This document shows, piece after piece, positions 1 to 7,684 of a stretch of DNA of 9,166 nt. This DNA comes from an uncultured Gammaproteobacteria bacterium. Its GTDB lineage: Bacteria > Pseudomonadota > Gammaproteobacteria > Nitrosococcales > Methylophagaceae. A program made the position numbers and the translations under genes. The notes under the pieces were generated by a model. It had not been told where the DNA came from, made no database searches, and saw only the letters and a program-made list of their open reading frames with translations. How positions within the stretch are numbered: position 1 is the stretch's first letter; every line of letters begins with the position of its first letter. Location of the stretch: positions 1-9,166 of the forward strand of contig CAJXPP010000070.1 of assembly GCA_913058195.1 (NCBI GenBank), read 5' to 3'.

Positions 1-42
1 GGGACCAGAGGGTCGGGAGTTCGAATCTCTCTACCCCGACCA
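1..42 (+). tRNA. tRNA-Pro, 3' part only (anticodon NGG, probably UGG)
   Basis: The window opens inside the anticodon loop. Bases 1-2 (GG) are the last two anticodon positions and 3-4 (GA) close the loop; the first anticodon base is cut off. The 3' anticodon strand (CCAGA), the T arm (GGGAG, loop TTCGAAT, CTCTC), the 3' acceptor strand (TACCCCG), discriminator A and an encoded CCA (40-42) follow in order. The stretch from the anticodon loop through the T arm closely matches what I recall of the E. coli proM tRNA-Pro(UGG). UGG is therefore likely, but the deciding base is missing. Confidence 0.85.
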
Positions 43-84
43 CTTCTTTCAAGCATCTACCTATACTCCTCGACAAAATAAAAT

Positions 85-161
85 GCGCCCGTAGCTCATC
101 TGGATAGAGCATCGGCCTTCTAAGCCGAGGGTAACAGGTTCGAGTCCTGTCGGGCGCACCA
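85..161 (+). tRNA. tRNA-Arg (anticodon UCU)
   Basis: A complete cloverleaf is visible. The acceptor stem GCGCCCG pairs with CGGGCGC, the D arm uses GCTC/GAGC, and the anticodon stem TCGGC/GCCGA encloses the loop CTTCTAA with anticodon TCT. The T arm is ACAGG/CCTGT around TTCGAGT. The CCA end is encoded (159-161). It should read AGA codons, which are common in the AT-rich genes downstream. It lies 42 bases after the tRNA-Pro and was probably transcribed with it. No clear hairpin-plus-T-run terminator follows. Confidence 0.96.
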
Positions 162-451
162 TTTATATCATAAAAAACACTTCACTTAATATATCTGTAT
201 TGACCGAATAGTTTATCCTTTTATGAATTTTCCTAAACTTGAATTCAGTCTAAGCATTAATGTATTAGGCTAACTCCATTAATAATCACAAGCGCTGTAA
301 TCTTTATTTTCCTTCCAAGCAGCTTAATCGTAAATACCTGATTGGGATGAAGATAGAATATGATAAAGTTGTCAATCATAAATCATGACTGAAATGGCCT
401 GTTTCAGATACGATAGAATGGATTTTAGATATAAGGAAATCTTCGAGATAT
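162..451. other. AT-rich intergenic leader between tRNA-Arg and the dehydratase gene
   Basis: This stretch of 290 bases has no convincing gene. A TTGTCA box at 369-374 resembles a -35 element but has no good -10 at 16-18 bases. TAGAAT at 354-359 and 414-419 and TATAAG at 430-435 resemble -10 boxes but lack good -35 partners. GATAGAAT occurs twice (352-359 and 412-419). I see no JUMPstart/ops element and no second copy of the tRNA-Arg 3' end. The promoter of the next gene is presumably here, but I cannot place it with confidence. Confidence 0.6.
389..407 (+). promoter_or_regulatory. small perfect inverted repeat in the leader of the dehydratase gene
   Basis: CTGAAA (389-394) and TTTCAG (402-407) form a perfect 6-base stem with a 7-base loop. 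It ends 44 bases before the start codon at 452. No T-run follows, so it is not a standard terminator. It could be an operator-like site or an mRNA hairpin, but a 6-base palindrome in AT-rich DNA can also be chance. Confidence 0.25.
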
Positions 452-2365
452 ATGTTTCAAAATAAAATAACAGTGCTATCAAACTGGTTTCTATCAAGAC
501 CAAGAAGTCTAAAGCGTCTTATTACATTAGCCGTTGATTTTTTTGCGATCATATTTGCACTGTGGCTGGCATTTTCATTGCGCTACAGTGAGATGTACAT
601 ACCTACTCAAGATCAATTGTGGATCTTTCTATTAGCGCCAGCTATTGCTATTCCTATTTTTATACAAGCGGGTCTTTATCGAGCTATCGTACGTTATCTT
701 GGCATGCAGGCATTATGGACTGTTGTTAAGACGAGTTCTTTTTACGCTATAACACTTGCTGTTATCGTTTTGTTGGCAGGTGTCGAGCAGGTGCCTCGAA
801 CAGTATATGGTATTAATGCCATAATTTTGATGTTGTTTGTTGGTGGAAGCCGTTTTGTAGCAAGGTGGTGGTTTGCTAATAGCCTTGATAGTGGTGGCGT
901 GCATCAATCAATACAACGCTACATCCCGCCAGTTATTATTTATGGGGCGGGGGCCTCAGGTGCACAAATAGTTGCGGCACTCAAAATGTCTCGTCAATTA
1001 AAACCTGTCGCCTTTATTGATGATGAACCTAGTTTACATCGCCAACAAATCAACGGACTCAACGTTTATTCTTTTATTGACTTAGCTCATGTAATTGAAA
1101 AGTTCTCTGCGAGAGAGATTCTTTTAGCGATGCCCTCTATTTCAAGGGCTCAACGCCATACAATTCTTCGTCTTTTAGAGCCTTACCCTGTCCATGTTCG
1201 AATGTTGCCAAGTTTGATGGATCTTGCAGAAGGTAAAGTGACGCTTGCTGATATACAGGAAGTTGATATTGCTGATTTACTTGGGCGAGAACAGGTTGAG
1301 CCTATTGAAGAATTGCTCTGTGCAAATATTACTGGAAAAGCAGTAATGGTGACGGGAGCTGGAGGTTCGATTGGTAGTGAATTATGCCGTCAAATTATTA
1401 AACTTCGACCGACCACTATAGTTTTGTATGAGCTTAATGAGTATGGGCTTTATGCTATTGAAAAAGAATTACAGACCCTAAATATAGATATACCTATTAT
1501 TCCAATACTAGGTACCGTATTAAATCAATCACGGATTGAAGCGGTATGTAATCGTTTTTGCATTAATACTATCTATCATGCTGCTGCGTATAAACATGTT
1601 CCAATGGTAGAAAAAAATACAACTGAAGGTGTTCGGAATAATGTATTTGGTACCTTAAATTGTGCTAAAGCTGCCGTTGCCTGCAATGTCGAGACTTTTG
1701 TTTTAATTTCGACAGATAAAGCCGTAAGGCCTACGAATACAATGGGAGCAACGAAACGTTTCGCCGAGCTTGTATTGCAAGGCATAGCTGAAGAACAAAC
1801 AAGTACACGATTCACGATGGTACGATTTGGTAATGTATTGGGTTCATCGGGCTCCGTTGTGCCTTTATTTCGAGAGCAAATTGCTAATGGAGGCCCGGTT
1901 ACAGTTACGGACGCTAGAATTATCCGTTATTTTATGACTATTCCAGAAGCTGCCGAACTCGTTATTCAAGCAGGAGCCATGGGAGAAGGTGGCGATGTAT
2001 TTGTGCTTGATATGGGAGAACCAATCCGTATTGTTGACTTAGCTAAACGTATGATACATCTGAGTGGCTTTATTGAAAAAGATGATGAGCATACTGATGG
2101 CGATATTGAAATCGTATACACGGGCTTGCGTCCAGGTGAAAAATTATATGAAGAATTACTTATTGGCGATAATGTATCTGATACGCAACATCAAAAAATT
2201 ATGCGGGCACAAGAAAAGGTTATACCTTGGTCGCAATTAAATCTTATTTTGGAGCAGTTAGAACAAAGTAATGAGGATGATGAATGCCAACAAATAAGAA
2301 ATATTTTAATGTCATATGTGGATGGTTTTAAGCCTCAATGTGAGCTAGAAGACTGGTTGTCTTAA
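452..2365 (+). CDS. wbpM: membrane-bound nucleotide-sugar 4,6-dehydratase, WbpM/PglF/CapD type
   Basis: Proteins of this family convert UDP-GlcNAc to UDP-4-keto-6-deoxy-GlcNAc, an early step toward sugars such as QuiNAc, FucNAc or bacillosamine. The 637 aa length fits the long membrane form. Four hydrophobic segments lie at about residues 23-41, 56-76, 97-111 and 119-136. A first Rossmann-like domain carries GAGASG (165-170). The catalytic Rossmann domain carries TGAGGSIGSE (301-310) and HAAAYKHVP (376-384). T421-D422-K423 is followed by M431 and K435. Met in place of the usual SDR Tyr is known for the WbpM and PglF group, so it is not a defect. RFGNVLGSSGSV (458-469) and LRPGEKLYEELL (559-570) are further family signatures. 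The ribosome site is weak: AAGGA at 433-437 lies 14 bases from the ATG. The family is clear. The final sugar, and hence whether wbpM, pglF, capD or gdr is the best symbol, is not. Confidence 0.95.
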   Translation: MFQNKITVLSNWFLSRPRSLKRLITLAVDFFAIIFALWLAFSLRYSEMYIPTQDQLWIFLLAPAIAIPIFIQAGLYRAIVRYLGMQALWTVVKTSSFYAITLAVIVLLAGVEQVPRTVYGINAIILMLFVGGSRFVARWWFANSLDSGGVHQSIQRYIPPVIIYGAGASGAQIVAALKMSRQLKPVAFIDDEPSLHRQQINGLNVYSFIDLAHVIEKFSAREILLAMPSISRAQRHTILRLLEPYPVHVRMLPSLMDLAEGKVTLADIQEVDIADLLGREQVEPIEELLCANITGKAVMVTGAGGSIGSELCRQIIKLRPTTIVLYELNEYGLYAIEKELQTLNIDIPIIPILGTVLNQSRIEAVCNRFCINTIYHAAAYKHVPMVEKNTTEGVRNNVFGTLNCAKAAVACNVETFVLISTDKAVRPTNTMGATKRFAELVLQGIAEEQTSTRFTMVRFGNVLGSSGSVVPLFREQIANGGPVTVTDARIIRYFMTIPEAAELVIQAGAMGEGGDVFVLDMGEPIRIVDLAKRMIHLSGFIEKDDEHTDGDIEIVYTGLRPGEKLYEELLIGDNVSDTQHQKIMRAQEKVIPWSQLNLILEQLEQSNEDDECQQIRNILMSYVDGFKPQCELEDWLS

Positions 2366-2379
2366 TCTCTCATAAAAGT

Positions 2380-2446
2380 ACCTGATGGAGATGTAAAAGG
2401 CGTTTAAATATTCGAAAGCTGTATTTTATTAGATACTTTATCAGGT
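2380..2446. repeat. long-range inverted repeat between the dehydratase gene and glmS
   Basis: ACCTGATGGAG (2380-2390) can pair with CTTTATCAGGT (2436-2446) as an 11-base stem containing two G-U pairs; the seven outer bases match perfectly. TAAAA (2394-2398) and TTTTA (2424-2428) could extend it inside. The element starts 14 bases after the dehydratase stop and ends before the putative glmS promoter. No T-run follows, so a standard terminator is unlikely. It may be an mRNA 3'-end structure, a small repeat element or chance. Confidence 0.3.
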
Positions 2447-2482
2447 TAGAACCACGGTATTTAAAATGACCTAGTAAGGAAT

Positions 2483-2512
2483 TTCTCAGCGTTAAAAAAG
2501 CTAGTGTATAAT
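2483..2512 (+). promoter_or_regulatory. putative sigma70-type promoter for glmS
   Basis: TATAAT at 2507-2512 is a perfect -10 consensus. TTCTCA at 2483-2488 matches four of six -35 bases with an 18-base spacer. The expected transcription start near 2519-2520 would leave a leader of about 25 bases before the glmS ATG at 2544, too short for a riboswitch. This suggests glmS has its own promoter, independent of the dehydratase gene upstream. Confidence 0.6.
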
Positions 2513-2543
2513 TCCACCTTTAAGTTTATGGATTAGCTGAATT

Positions 2544-4397
2544 ATGTGCGGAATTGTAGGTGGAATAGCAGAAAGAAGTGTAACACCTATCTTATTAGAA
2601 GGGCTTAGACGGTTAGAATATCGAGGTTATGATTCTTCTGGTATTGCACTCTTAGATATTGATAATGTGATGCAACGAGTGCGAGCTATAGGAAAAATAA
2701 AGCAACTCGAAAATAAAATAGAACAAGAAACAACTTCTTTTTCAGGCAACATTGGTATCGCTCATACTCGTTGGGCTACTCACGGTATTCCTTCTGAAAA
2801 CAATGCTCATCCGCATATTTGTAATAATAAGGTTGCCGTAGTTCACAATGGTATTATTGAGAATTATCAAACTTTAAAGCAAGCTCAGATTACTGCAGGC
2901 TATCGTTTTACATCGGAAACAGACACGGAAGTTGTTGCTCATGCTATTCATCAGCAGCTAGAAACTACAGATGATTTGTTGCAGGCAGTTACCACAGCAT
3001 TAACTGAATTTGAAGGCGCTTATGCACTGGGTGTCATAGCTATCAATGATCCTGACACGCTAATAGCTGCAAGAAAAGGCAGTCCATTAGTTATTGGTAT
3101 TGGTATTGGCGAACATTTTATTGCTTCTGATGTGTCAGCATTGTTACCCGTCACCCAAAACTTTATCTTTCTTGAGGAAGGTGACGTTGCAAAACTGACT
3201 CGTCAATCAGTCGAAATCTATGACGTAAGTGGTAAACGAGTAGAACGCCCTGTTAAACAATCAAGCCTGAGTGTTACTGCTGTAGAATTAGGTGAGCACC
3301 GCCACTACATGCATAAAGAAATCTTTGAGCAACCAAAAGCAGTAAGTGACACACTAGAAGGACGTATTACTCAAGATAAAGTACTTGTCTCTAGCTTTGG
3401 CTCACAAGCTGAAGTCATTTTTGACAGTATAGAGCAGCTTCATATTATCGCCTGTGGGACGAGTTATCATGCCGGTCTAGTCGCCAAATATTGGGCAGAA
3501 GACATTATTGGTTTGCCTTGCCAGGTAGAAGTCGCCAGTGAGTTTAGATATCGCAATCCCGTTATTCAAAACAATACCCTATTTGTTACTATTAGCCAGT
3601 CTGGTGAAACGGCAGATACCTTAGCGGCATTGCAGCAAATCAATACAAAGCGCGAAGGGAAAAATATTTCCACATTAACGATCTGTAATGTGGCTGAAAG
3701 CAGTCTGACACGCGAGTCGGAACTTAGTTATTTGACTCATGCTGGCCCTGAGATTGGCGTGGCTTCGACTAAAGCATTCACTACTCAGCTAGTTGCTTTA
3801 GCCTTGCTTGTCACTAGTATAGGTAAAGTGAAATCCACACTTGATGAGAAACGTGAAAAGCATATTGTTAATGGTTTGCAGAAATTACCTAACCTGATTA
3901 CTAACGCACTTACCCATGAAAAAGAAATTGAAACTGTTGCTCAATTGTTTGCTGATAAAGAGCATGCGCTTTTCCTAGGTAGAGGCACTATGTATCCAAT
4001 TGCAATGGAAGGGGCACTGAAGTTAAAAGAAATTAGTTATATTCATGCTGAAGCTTATCCTGCAGGTGAGTTAAAACATGGTCCACTGGCATTGATTGAT
4101 GAAAATATGCCTGTCGTTGCTATTGCCCCTCTTGATGATTTGTTAGAAAAATTAAAGTCAAATCTACAAGAAGTTAAAGCTCGTGGTGGCCAGATGATCG
4201 TGTTTGAAGATGAGCAGTCTGATATTAGTTCAGAAGTTGGTTTTAAGGTTGTTAAATCAACTACAAATGTAGGTCGTATTACTGCACCGATAACCTATAA
4301 CATTCTGTTGCAGTTGCTTAGCTATCATGTCGCCTTGATTAAAGGTACCGATGTTGACCAGCCGAGAAATTTAGCTAAATCAGTGACTGTAGAATAA
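2544..4397 (+). CDS. glmS: glutamine--fructose-6-phosphate aminotransferase (isomerizing), GlmS
   Basis: GlmS makes glucosamine-6-phosphate from fructose-6-phosphate and glutamine. This is the committed cytoplasmic step toward UDP-GlcNAc for peptidoglycan, lipid A and surface glycans. The 617 aa length is close to the 609 aa E. coli enzyme. The start is fixed by MCGIVGG, because Cys2 must become the N-terminal nucleophile after Met removal. The glutaminase domain shows HTRWATHG (74-81), HNGIIEN (101-107) and TDTEVVAH (126-133). The two SIS isomerase domains show CGTS (304-307), SQSGET (351-356), STKAF (408-412) and HAEAYPAGELKHGP (501-514). By alignment, E496, H512 and K612 correspond to E. 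coli E488, H504 and K603, and the tail DQPRNLAKSVTVE is intact. All key residues are present, so it should be active. The ribosome site is poor. I see no glmU beside it. In this setting it would also supply precursor for the dehydratase upstream. Confidence 0.98.
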   Translation: MCGIVGGIAERSVTPILLEGLRRLEYRGYDSSGIALLDIDNVMQRVRAIGKIKQLENKIEQETTSFSGNIGIAHTRWATHGIPSENNAHPHICNNKVAVVHNGIIENYQTLKQAQITAGYRFTSETDTEVVAHAIHQQLETTDDLLQAVTTALTEFEGAYALGVIAINDPDTLIAARKGSPLVIGIGIGEHFIASDVSALLPVTQNFIFLEEGDVAKLTRQSVEIYDVSGKRVERPVKQSSLSVTAVELGEHRHYMHKEIFEQPKAVSDTLEGRITQDKVLVSSFGSQAEVIFDSIEQLHIIACGTSYHAGLVAKYWAEDIIGLPCQVEVASEFRYRNPVIQNNTLFVTISQSGETADTLAALQQINTKREGKNISTLTICNVAESSLTRESELSYLTHAGPEIGVASTKAFTTQLVALALLVTSIGKVKSTLDEKREKHIVNGLQKLPNLITNALTHEKEIETVAQLFADKEHALFLGRGTMYPIAMEGALKLKEISYIHAEAYPAGELKHGPLALIDENMPVVAIAPLDDLLEKLKSNLQEVKARGGQMIVFEDEQSDISSEVGFKVVKSTTNVGRITAPITYNILLQLLSYHVALIKGTDVDQPRNLAKSVTVE

Positions 4398-4400
4398 CGA

Positions 4401-4442
4401 ATGAAAGAAATAATCCTCGCTTGTAAGGTCATAATCTTATGA
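4401..4442 (+). CDS. possible 13-codon leader ORF overlapping the ABC exporter start
   Basis: An ATG four bases after the glmS stop opens a 13-codon frame (MKEIILACKVIIL). Its TGA stop overlaps the exporter ATG in an ATGA arrangement (4439-4442). Such overlaps can couple translation of two reading frames. There is no clear ribosome site before the ATG, and a frame this short is easily produced by chance. It also contains the likely Shine-Dalgarno of the next gene (AAGG, 4425-4428). I list it as a possible coupling device, not as an established gene. Confidence 0.15.
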   Translation: MKEIILACKVIIL

Positions 4443-6190
4443 AGATGATTACAAAACTATGGCAGTTGATTGCTATAGAGCAGCGTAAAACACTATTTGT
4501 AGTCATGGTTCTGATGTTAATAGGAATGCTATTAGAAACCTTAAGTGTTGGTTTAGTAATACCTGCAATAGCTATAATGACACAGCCAGATTTTATTTCT
4601 CAATATCCGTCACTAGCTCCGGTATTAAGTTATTTGGGCAGTCCCTCTATGGAAGGTATTGTAATCATTGGAATGTTTGCATTGATAGTTATATATGCTA
4701 TTAAATCTTTATTTTTAGGGTTTCTAGCATGGAGACAAATGGGGTTTGTCTATAATGTTCAAGCTGGATTGTCCTATGAATTATTTTCTGGCTATCTAAG
4801 CCTGCCTTACCTCTTTCATTTGCAAAGAAACTCTGCTCAGTTAATCAATAATGTGATTAATGAAACTAATTTATTCACTCATTCTGTCCTTATAGCTGGG
4901 ATGACAATATTAACAGAATCTTTAGTAATGATAGGGATATTAACCCTATTAATTATTGTTGAGCCAATAGGGGCGATTACTGTGGCTCTTATCTTGGGGG
5001 TTGCAGGTTTCACATTTAATAGAATGACGAAGGGTGCATTGTTAAAATGGGGAGAGGCTCGCCAGAAACATGAAGGATTTCGAATACAACATTTGCAACA
5101 AGGGTTAGGTGGAGCTAAAGATGTAAAGTTATTAGGTAGAGAAAATTCCTTTTTGATGGAGTATAAAATTCACAATGATGGAAGTGCCAGAATAGGTTGG
5201 AAATCCAAAACACTTAGCCAGTTACCTAGGCTATGGTTAGAATTATTAGCCGTGACAGGGATTGCTATTCTTGTTTTGATAATGATAAAACAAGGTCGGG
5301 AATTAGAGACTATTCTGCCTACTATGGGATTATTTGCAGCCGCAGCATTTAGAATTATGCCATCGGTAAATCGTATTCTGATTGCTATACAAAGCCTACG
5401 TTTTTCTATGCCGGTGATAGAAAGACTTTACGATGAAACTAGATTGATAAAGGATACTGCTGCTTCTATTGTTAGTGATGAAATAGTGTCGTTCAATGGT
5501 TCCTTAGAGCTTGAAAATATTAGTTTTCAATATCCAGGTAGCGATAAGCAGATAATTGATAATATAAGTTTAACAATTCCTTGTGGAGCATCGGTTGGGT
5601 TTATTGGTGGAAGTGGTGCAGGAAAGAGTACTTTGGTGGACATACTTTTGGGCTTATTGACTCCATCAGAAGGTATGGTAAAAATTGACAGTAAAGATAT
5701 TCAAAAGAATTTACGGAACTGGCAGGATCATATTGGATATGTACCGCAAACTATATTTCTTACAGATGACTCATTACGGCGAAATATTGCCTTTGGTCTA
5801 AATAATGATCAGATAGATGAACACGCCGTCATACATGCAGTAAAAGCATCACAGCTAGAGCAATTTGTTAAAGATCTTCCCCAAGGGTTAGATACAATTG
5901 TAGGTGAACGAGGGGTTAGACTTTCGGGAGGGCAAAGGCAGCGAATAGGAATTGCAAGGGCGTTGTATCATGATCCACAAGTTTTAGTTTTAGATGAAGC
6001 AACAAGTTCTCTAGACATAGAAACCGAACAGGGAGTAATGGATTCAGTGCGTGCACTACAAGGAGATAAAACTATAGTTATTGTGGCTCATAGACTAAGT
6101 ACGGTTGAACATTGTGATATTTTGTTTCGCTTTGAAAATGGTGCTTTGGTAGAGCAGGGCAATAGTTTTGATATATTAGAAAGCTTATAA
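4439..6190 (+). CDS. PglK-like ABC exporter/flippase for lipid-linked glycan (fused TMD-NBD)
   Basis: This 583 aa half-transporter joins a membrane domain to an ATPase and should work as a homodimer in the inner membrane. Hydrophobic segments lie at about 19-46, 73-96, 148-170, 172-192, 264-283 and 293-311, six as in a type IV exporter. The ATPase has Walker A GGSGAGKST (390-398, K396), Q-loop Q437, signature LSGGQ (495-499), Walker B VLVLDE (515-520, E520), D-loop SSLD (523-526) and H-loop H551, so it looks catalytically complete. The N-terminal style and length resemble PglK of Campylobacter, which flips an undecaprenyl-diphosphate-linked oligosaccharide. Neighbouring dehydratase and glycosyltransferase genes support that role over a lipid A (MsbA) or drug exporter. 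AAGG (4425-4428) lies 10 bases before the start; a second in-frame ATG is at 4445. No terminator separates it from glmS. ABC exporter family is near certain; the glycan substrate is inferred. Confidence 0.9.
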   Translation: MKMITKLWQLIAIEQRKTLFVVMVLMLIGMLLETLSVGLVIPAIAIMTQPDFISQYPSLAPVLSYLGSPSMEGIVIIGMFALIVIYAIKSLFLGFLAWRQMGFVYNVQAGLSYELFSGYLSLPYLFHLQRNSAQLINNVINETNLFTHSVLIAGMTILTESLVMIGILTLLIIVEPIGAITVALILGVAGFTFNRMTKGALLKWGEARQKHEGFRIQHLQQGLGGAKDVKLLGRENSFLMEYKIHNDGSARIGWKSKTLSQLPRLWLELLAVTGIAILVLIMIKQGRELETILPTMGLFAAAAFRIMPSVNRILIAIQSLRFSMPVIERLYDETRLIKDTAASIVSDEIVSFNGSLELENISFQYPGSDKQIIDNISLTIPCGASVGFIGGSGAGKSTLVDILLGLLTPSEGMVKIDSKDIQKNLRNWQDHIGYVPQTIFLTDDSLRRNIAFGLNNDQIDEHAVIHAVKASQLEQFVKDLPQGLDTIVGERGVRLSGGQRQRIGIARALYHDPQVLVLDEATSSLDIETEQGVMDSVRALQGDKTIVIVAHRLSTVEHCDILFRFENGALVEQGNSFDILESL

Positions 6191-6191
6191 A

Positions 6192-7664
6192 ATGAGTATA
6201 AAGACTTGTCCTCTGACCGGACAAGATATAATTATAAAAATGATTTATTCATTTTATAAATCTGATAGTGCTCAGTTATTTAGTTTTTCTTCTGGACATT
6301 TAGGTGCGTTGCCATTCAGTGATAGACAACTTCTATCACTGTTTGAAATAAATGGTTTTTCTCAAGTACTCCAGTTAAGCAGGTTGATAATAATTGAATT
6401 AGTTAAGTTCTTAATCCTGACGATATTTCCCTTTAAAAATTTACTACTAATACTTAGGACTACACTTAGAAAGACCTTAGGAAAAAGGCCTGATACTATT
6501 TATAAACTATCAGTGATGTCATTGGGGAACCATATATTTGAGAAAGACCCATATTTTGGGGTACTACTTAGGAGCTTAGATGAGAAATTCAACTATCTAA
6601 AAATTGTGGGTGGTTTTAATTTTAAGAGTAGTGGCTATATATTTGTTGAGTCAGGCCTGAGCTACTTAAGCTTAGGTAAAGTAATATTCAGCATTTTATT
6701 ATCACCTTTTTTTTCAATTATTTACCTCATAGGCTGCGCACGAAAATTAGACCGTCTTTTGGATAGAGCTATTTTCATTATATTAAGTTTGAAAGAAATT
6801 AATTCAGGGAGTTTTAATGGAAATAAGGTTATAACTAAATCAATAGAGGCATGGCTAGAAGATACTAAAATTAATAAATTTCTTTATCCTATGGAAGGAA
6901 GAAACTGGGAAAAGAACATTGTTAAAGGAATGAGTAAAAGTAAAGTTAAATCAATTGGTTACCTTCATTGCGCGTTAACGCCAAGACATTTCAGTCTCAA
7001 CCAGACTGGCTTTTACCAGGAAGAAAGTATTCCAGATATTATAATAGCTCCTAGTGAAATGTGTGCAAAGATACTTAATAGTACTTTTCCAAAAGTGACA
7101 GTTCGAAATGGGTTTTTTTTAAGAGGTAGCAGAGGAAGTGGGGGTAATGAAGGTATTAAGCATGGTACTGATACACTACTATTTGCATTAACAGGCAATA
7201 TTGAAGAGTCTGGGCAGATACTAAGCCACTTATTTGAGTCTAAAGTGCAGGAGTGTTACAAAATTGTTATTAGGTTAAATCCTAATACCTCATCGTATAT
7301 GTATTTACAAGAACTTGTAGAAAGATATAAATTTATTCTATACAGAGAGCAGAAGGATTATTTACCTAGCGTATGCTTTTTTAGATCATCTTCTGTAGCT
7401 TTAGATTACTTGAGGTTAGGTGTGCTACCTGTATACATAAATTTAGGTGAGATTGTGAGCAATAATGTTTTTGAATTGGACAATAAATATCAATTTGAAA
7501 GTGTAGATTTTTCAAAAGATAAAGAAATGAGTATAGACTTATCCCAAAACATTAAAAAAATTGTGGATATTAAGTCAAAAAGTGTGTTGAATGGTGCTGA
7601 AATGTCTGATTATTATCTGAACCAATCTTATAATTCAAGAATGTTAGTACAATTGTTAAACTAA
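6192..7664 (+). CDS. probable GT-B-like surface-carbohydrate glycosyltransferase
   Basis: I recognise no exact family for this 490 aa protein, but its second half resembles glycosyltransferases of surface-polysaccharide loci. YPMEGRNWEKNIVKGM (232-247) and GYLHC (256-260), followed by PDIIIAPSEMCAKIL (281-295), look like the acceptor-side motifs of that broad group. FALTGNIEES (331-340) and VIRLNPN (359-365) look like the start of a second Rossmann domain. SSSVALDYLRLGVLPVYIN (399-417) resembles the donor-nucleotide loop and helix of GT-B enzymes. The N-terminal half is poorly conserved to my eye, with hydrophobic patches at about 64-90 and 164-182 that may attach it to the inner membrane. 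It starts one base after the exporter stop (TAAaATG), so translational coupling is likely; an internal ATG at 6240 is an alternative. Base composition is clearly more AT-rich than glmS, and an 8-base T run occurs at 6707-6714 and another at 7113-7120. Donor and acceptor sugars cannot be read from the sequence. Confidence 0.65.
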   Translation: MSIKTCPLTGQDIIIKMIYSFYKSDSAQLFSFSSGHLGALPFSDRQLLSLFEINGFSQVLQLSRLIIIELVKFLILTIFPFKNLLLILRTTLRKTLGKRPDTIYKLSVMSLGNHIFEKDPYFGVLLRSLDEKFNYLKIVGGFNFKSSGYIFVESGLSYLSLGKVIFSILLSPFFSIIYLIGCARKLDRLLDRAIFIILSLKEINSGSFNGNKVITKSIEAWLEDTKINKFLYPMEGRNWEKNIVKGMSKSKVKSIGYLHCALTPRHFSLNQTGFYQEESIPDIIIAPSEMCAKILNSTFPKVTVRNGFFLRGSRGSGGNEGIKHGTDTLLFALTGNIEESGQILSHLFESKVQECYKIVIRLNPNTSSYMYLQELVERYKFILYREQKDYLPSVCFFRSSSVALDYLRLGVLPVYINLGEIVSNNVFELDNKYQFESVDFSKDKEMSIDLSQNIKKIVDIKSKSVLNGAEMSDYYLNQSYNSRMLVQLLN

Positions 7665-7684
7665 ATTTAGAGGCTTTATTTACG

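Noticed and set aside
431..437. Met replacing Tyr at the dehydratase active site (residues 431-437 of the protein, about 1742-1762 in DNA) as a sign of inactivation
   Set aside because: The T-D-K ... M-x-x-x-K arrangement is characteristic of the WbpM and PglF group, which are active enzymes.
421..440. A -10-like TATAAG box (430-435) as the dehydratase promoter
   Set aside because: No acceptable -35 hexamer lies 16-18 bases upstream, and it overlaps the purine-rich stretch that may act as ribosome site.
162..451. A JUMPstart/ops antitermination element, often found before surface-glycan operons
   Set aside because: I could not find the GGCGGTAG core in this leader.
1576..1815. Reverse-strand open frame within the dehydratase gene, and similar minus-strand frames at 713-907, 7013-7198, 7928-8119 and 8140-8442
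   Set aside because: They lie wholly inside well-supported + strand genes or the continuous operon, have no ribosome sites or recognisable motifs, and look like shadows.
2366..2543. A glmS ribozyme/riboswitch upstream of glmS
   Set aside because: That element is known from Gram-positive bacteria, and the probable promoter leaves a leader of only about 25 bases. No matching core is visible.
7113..7120. An 8-base T run as a transcription terminator
   Set aside because: It lies inside an open reading frame and no GC-rich hairpin precedes it.
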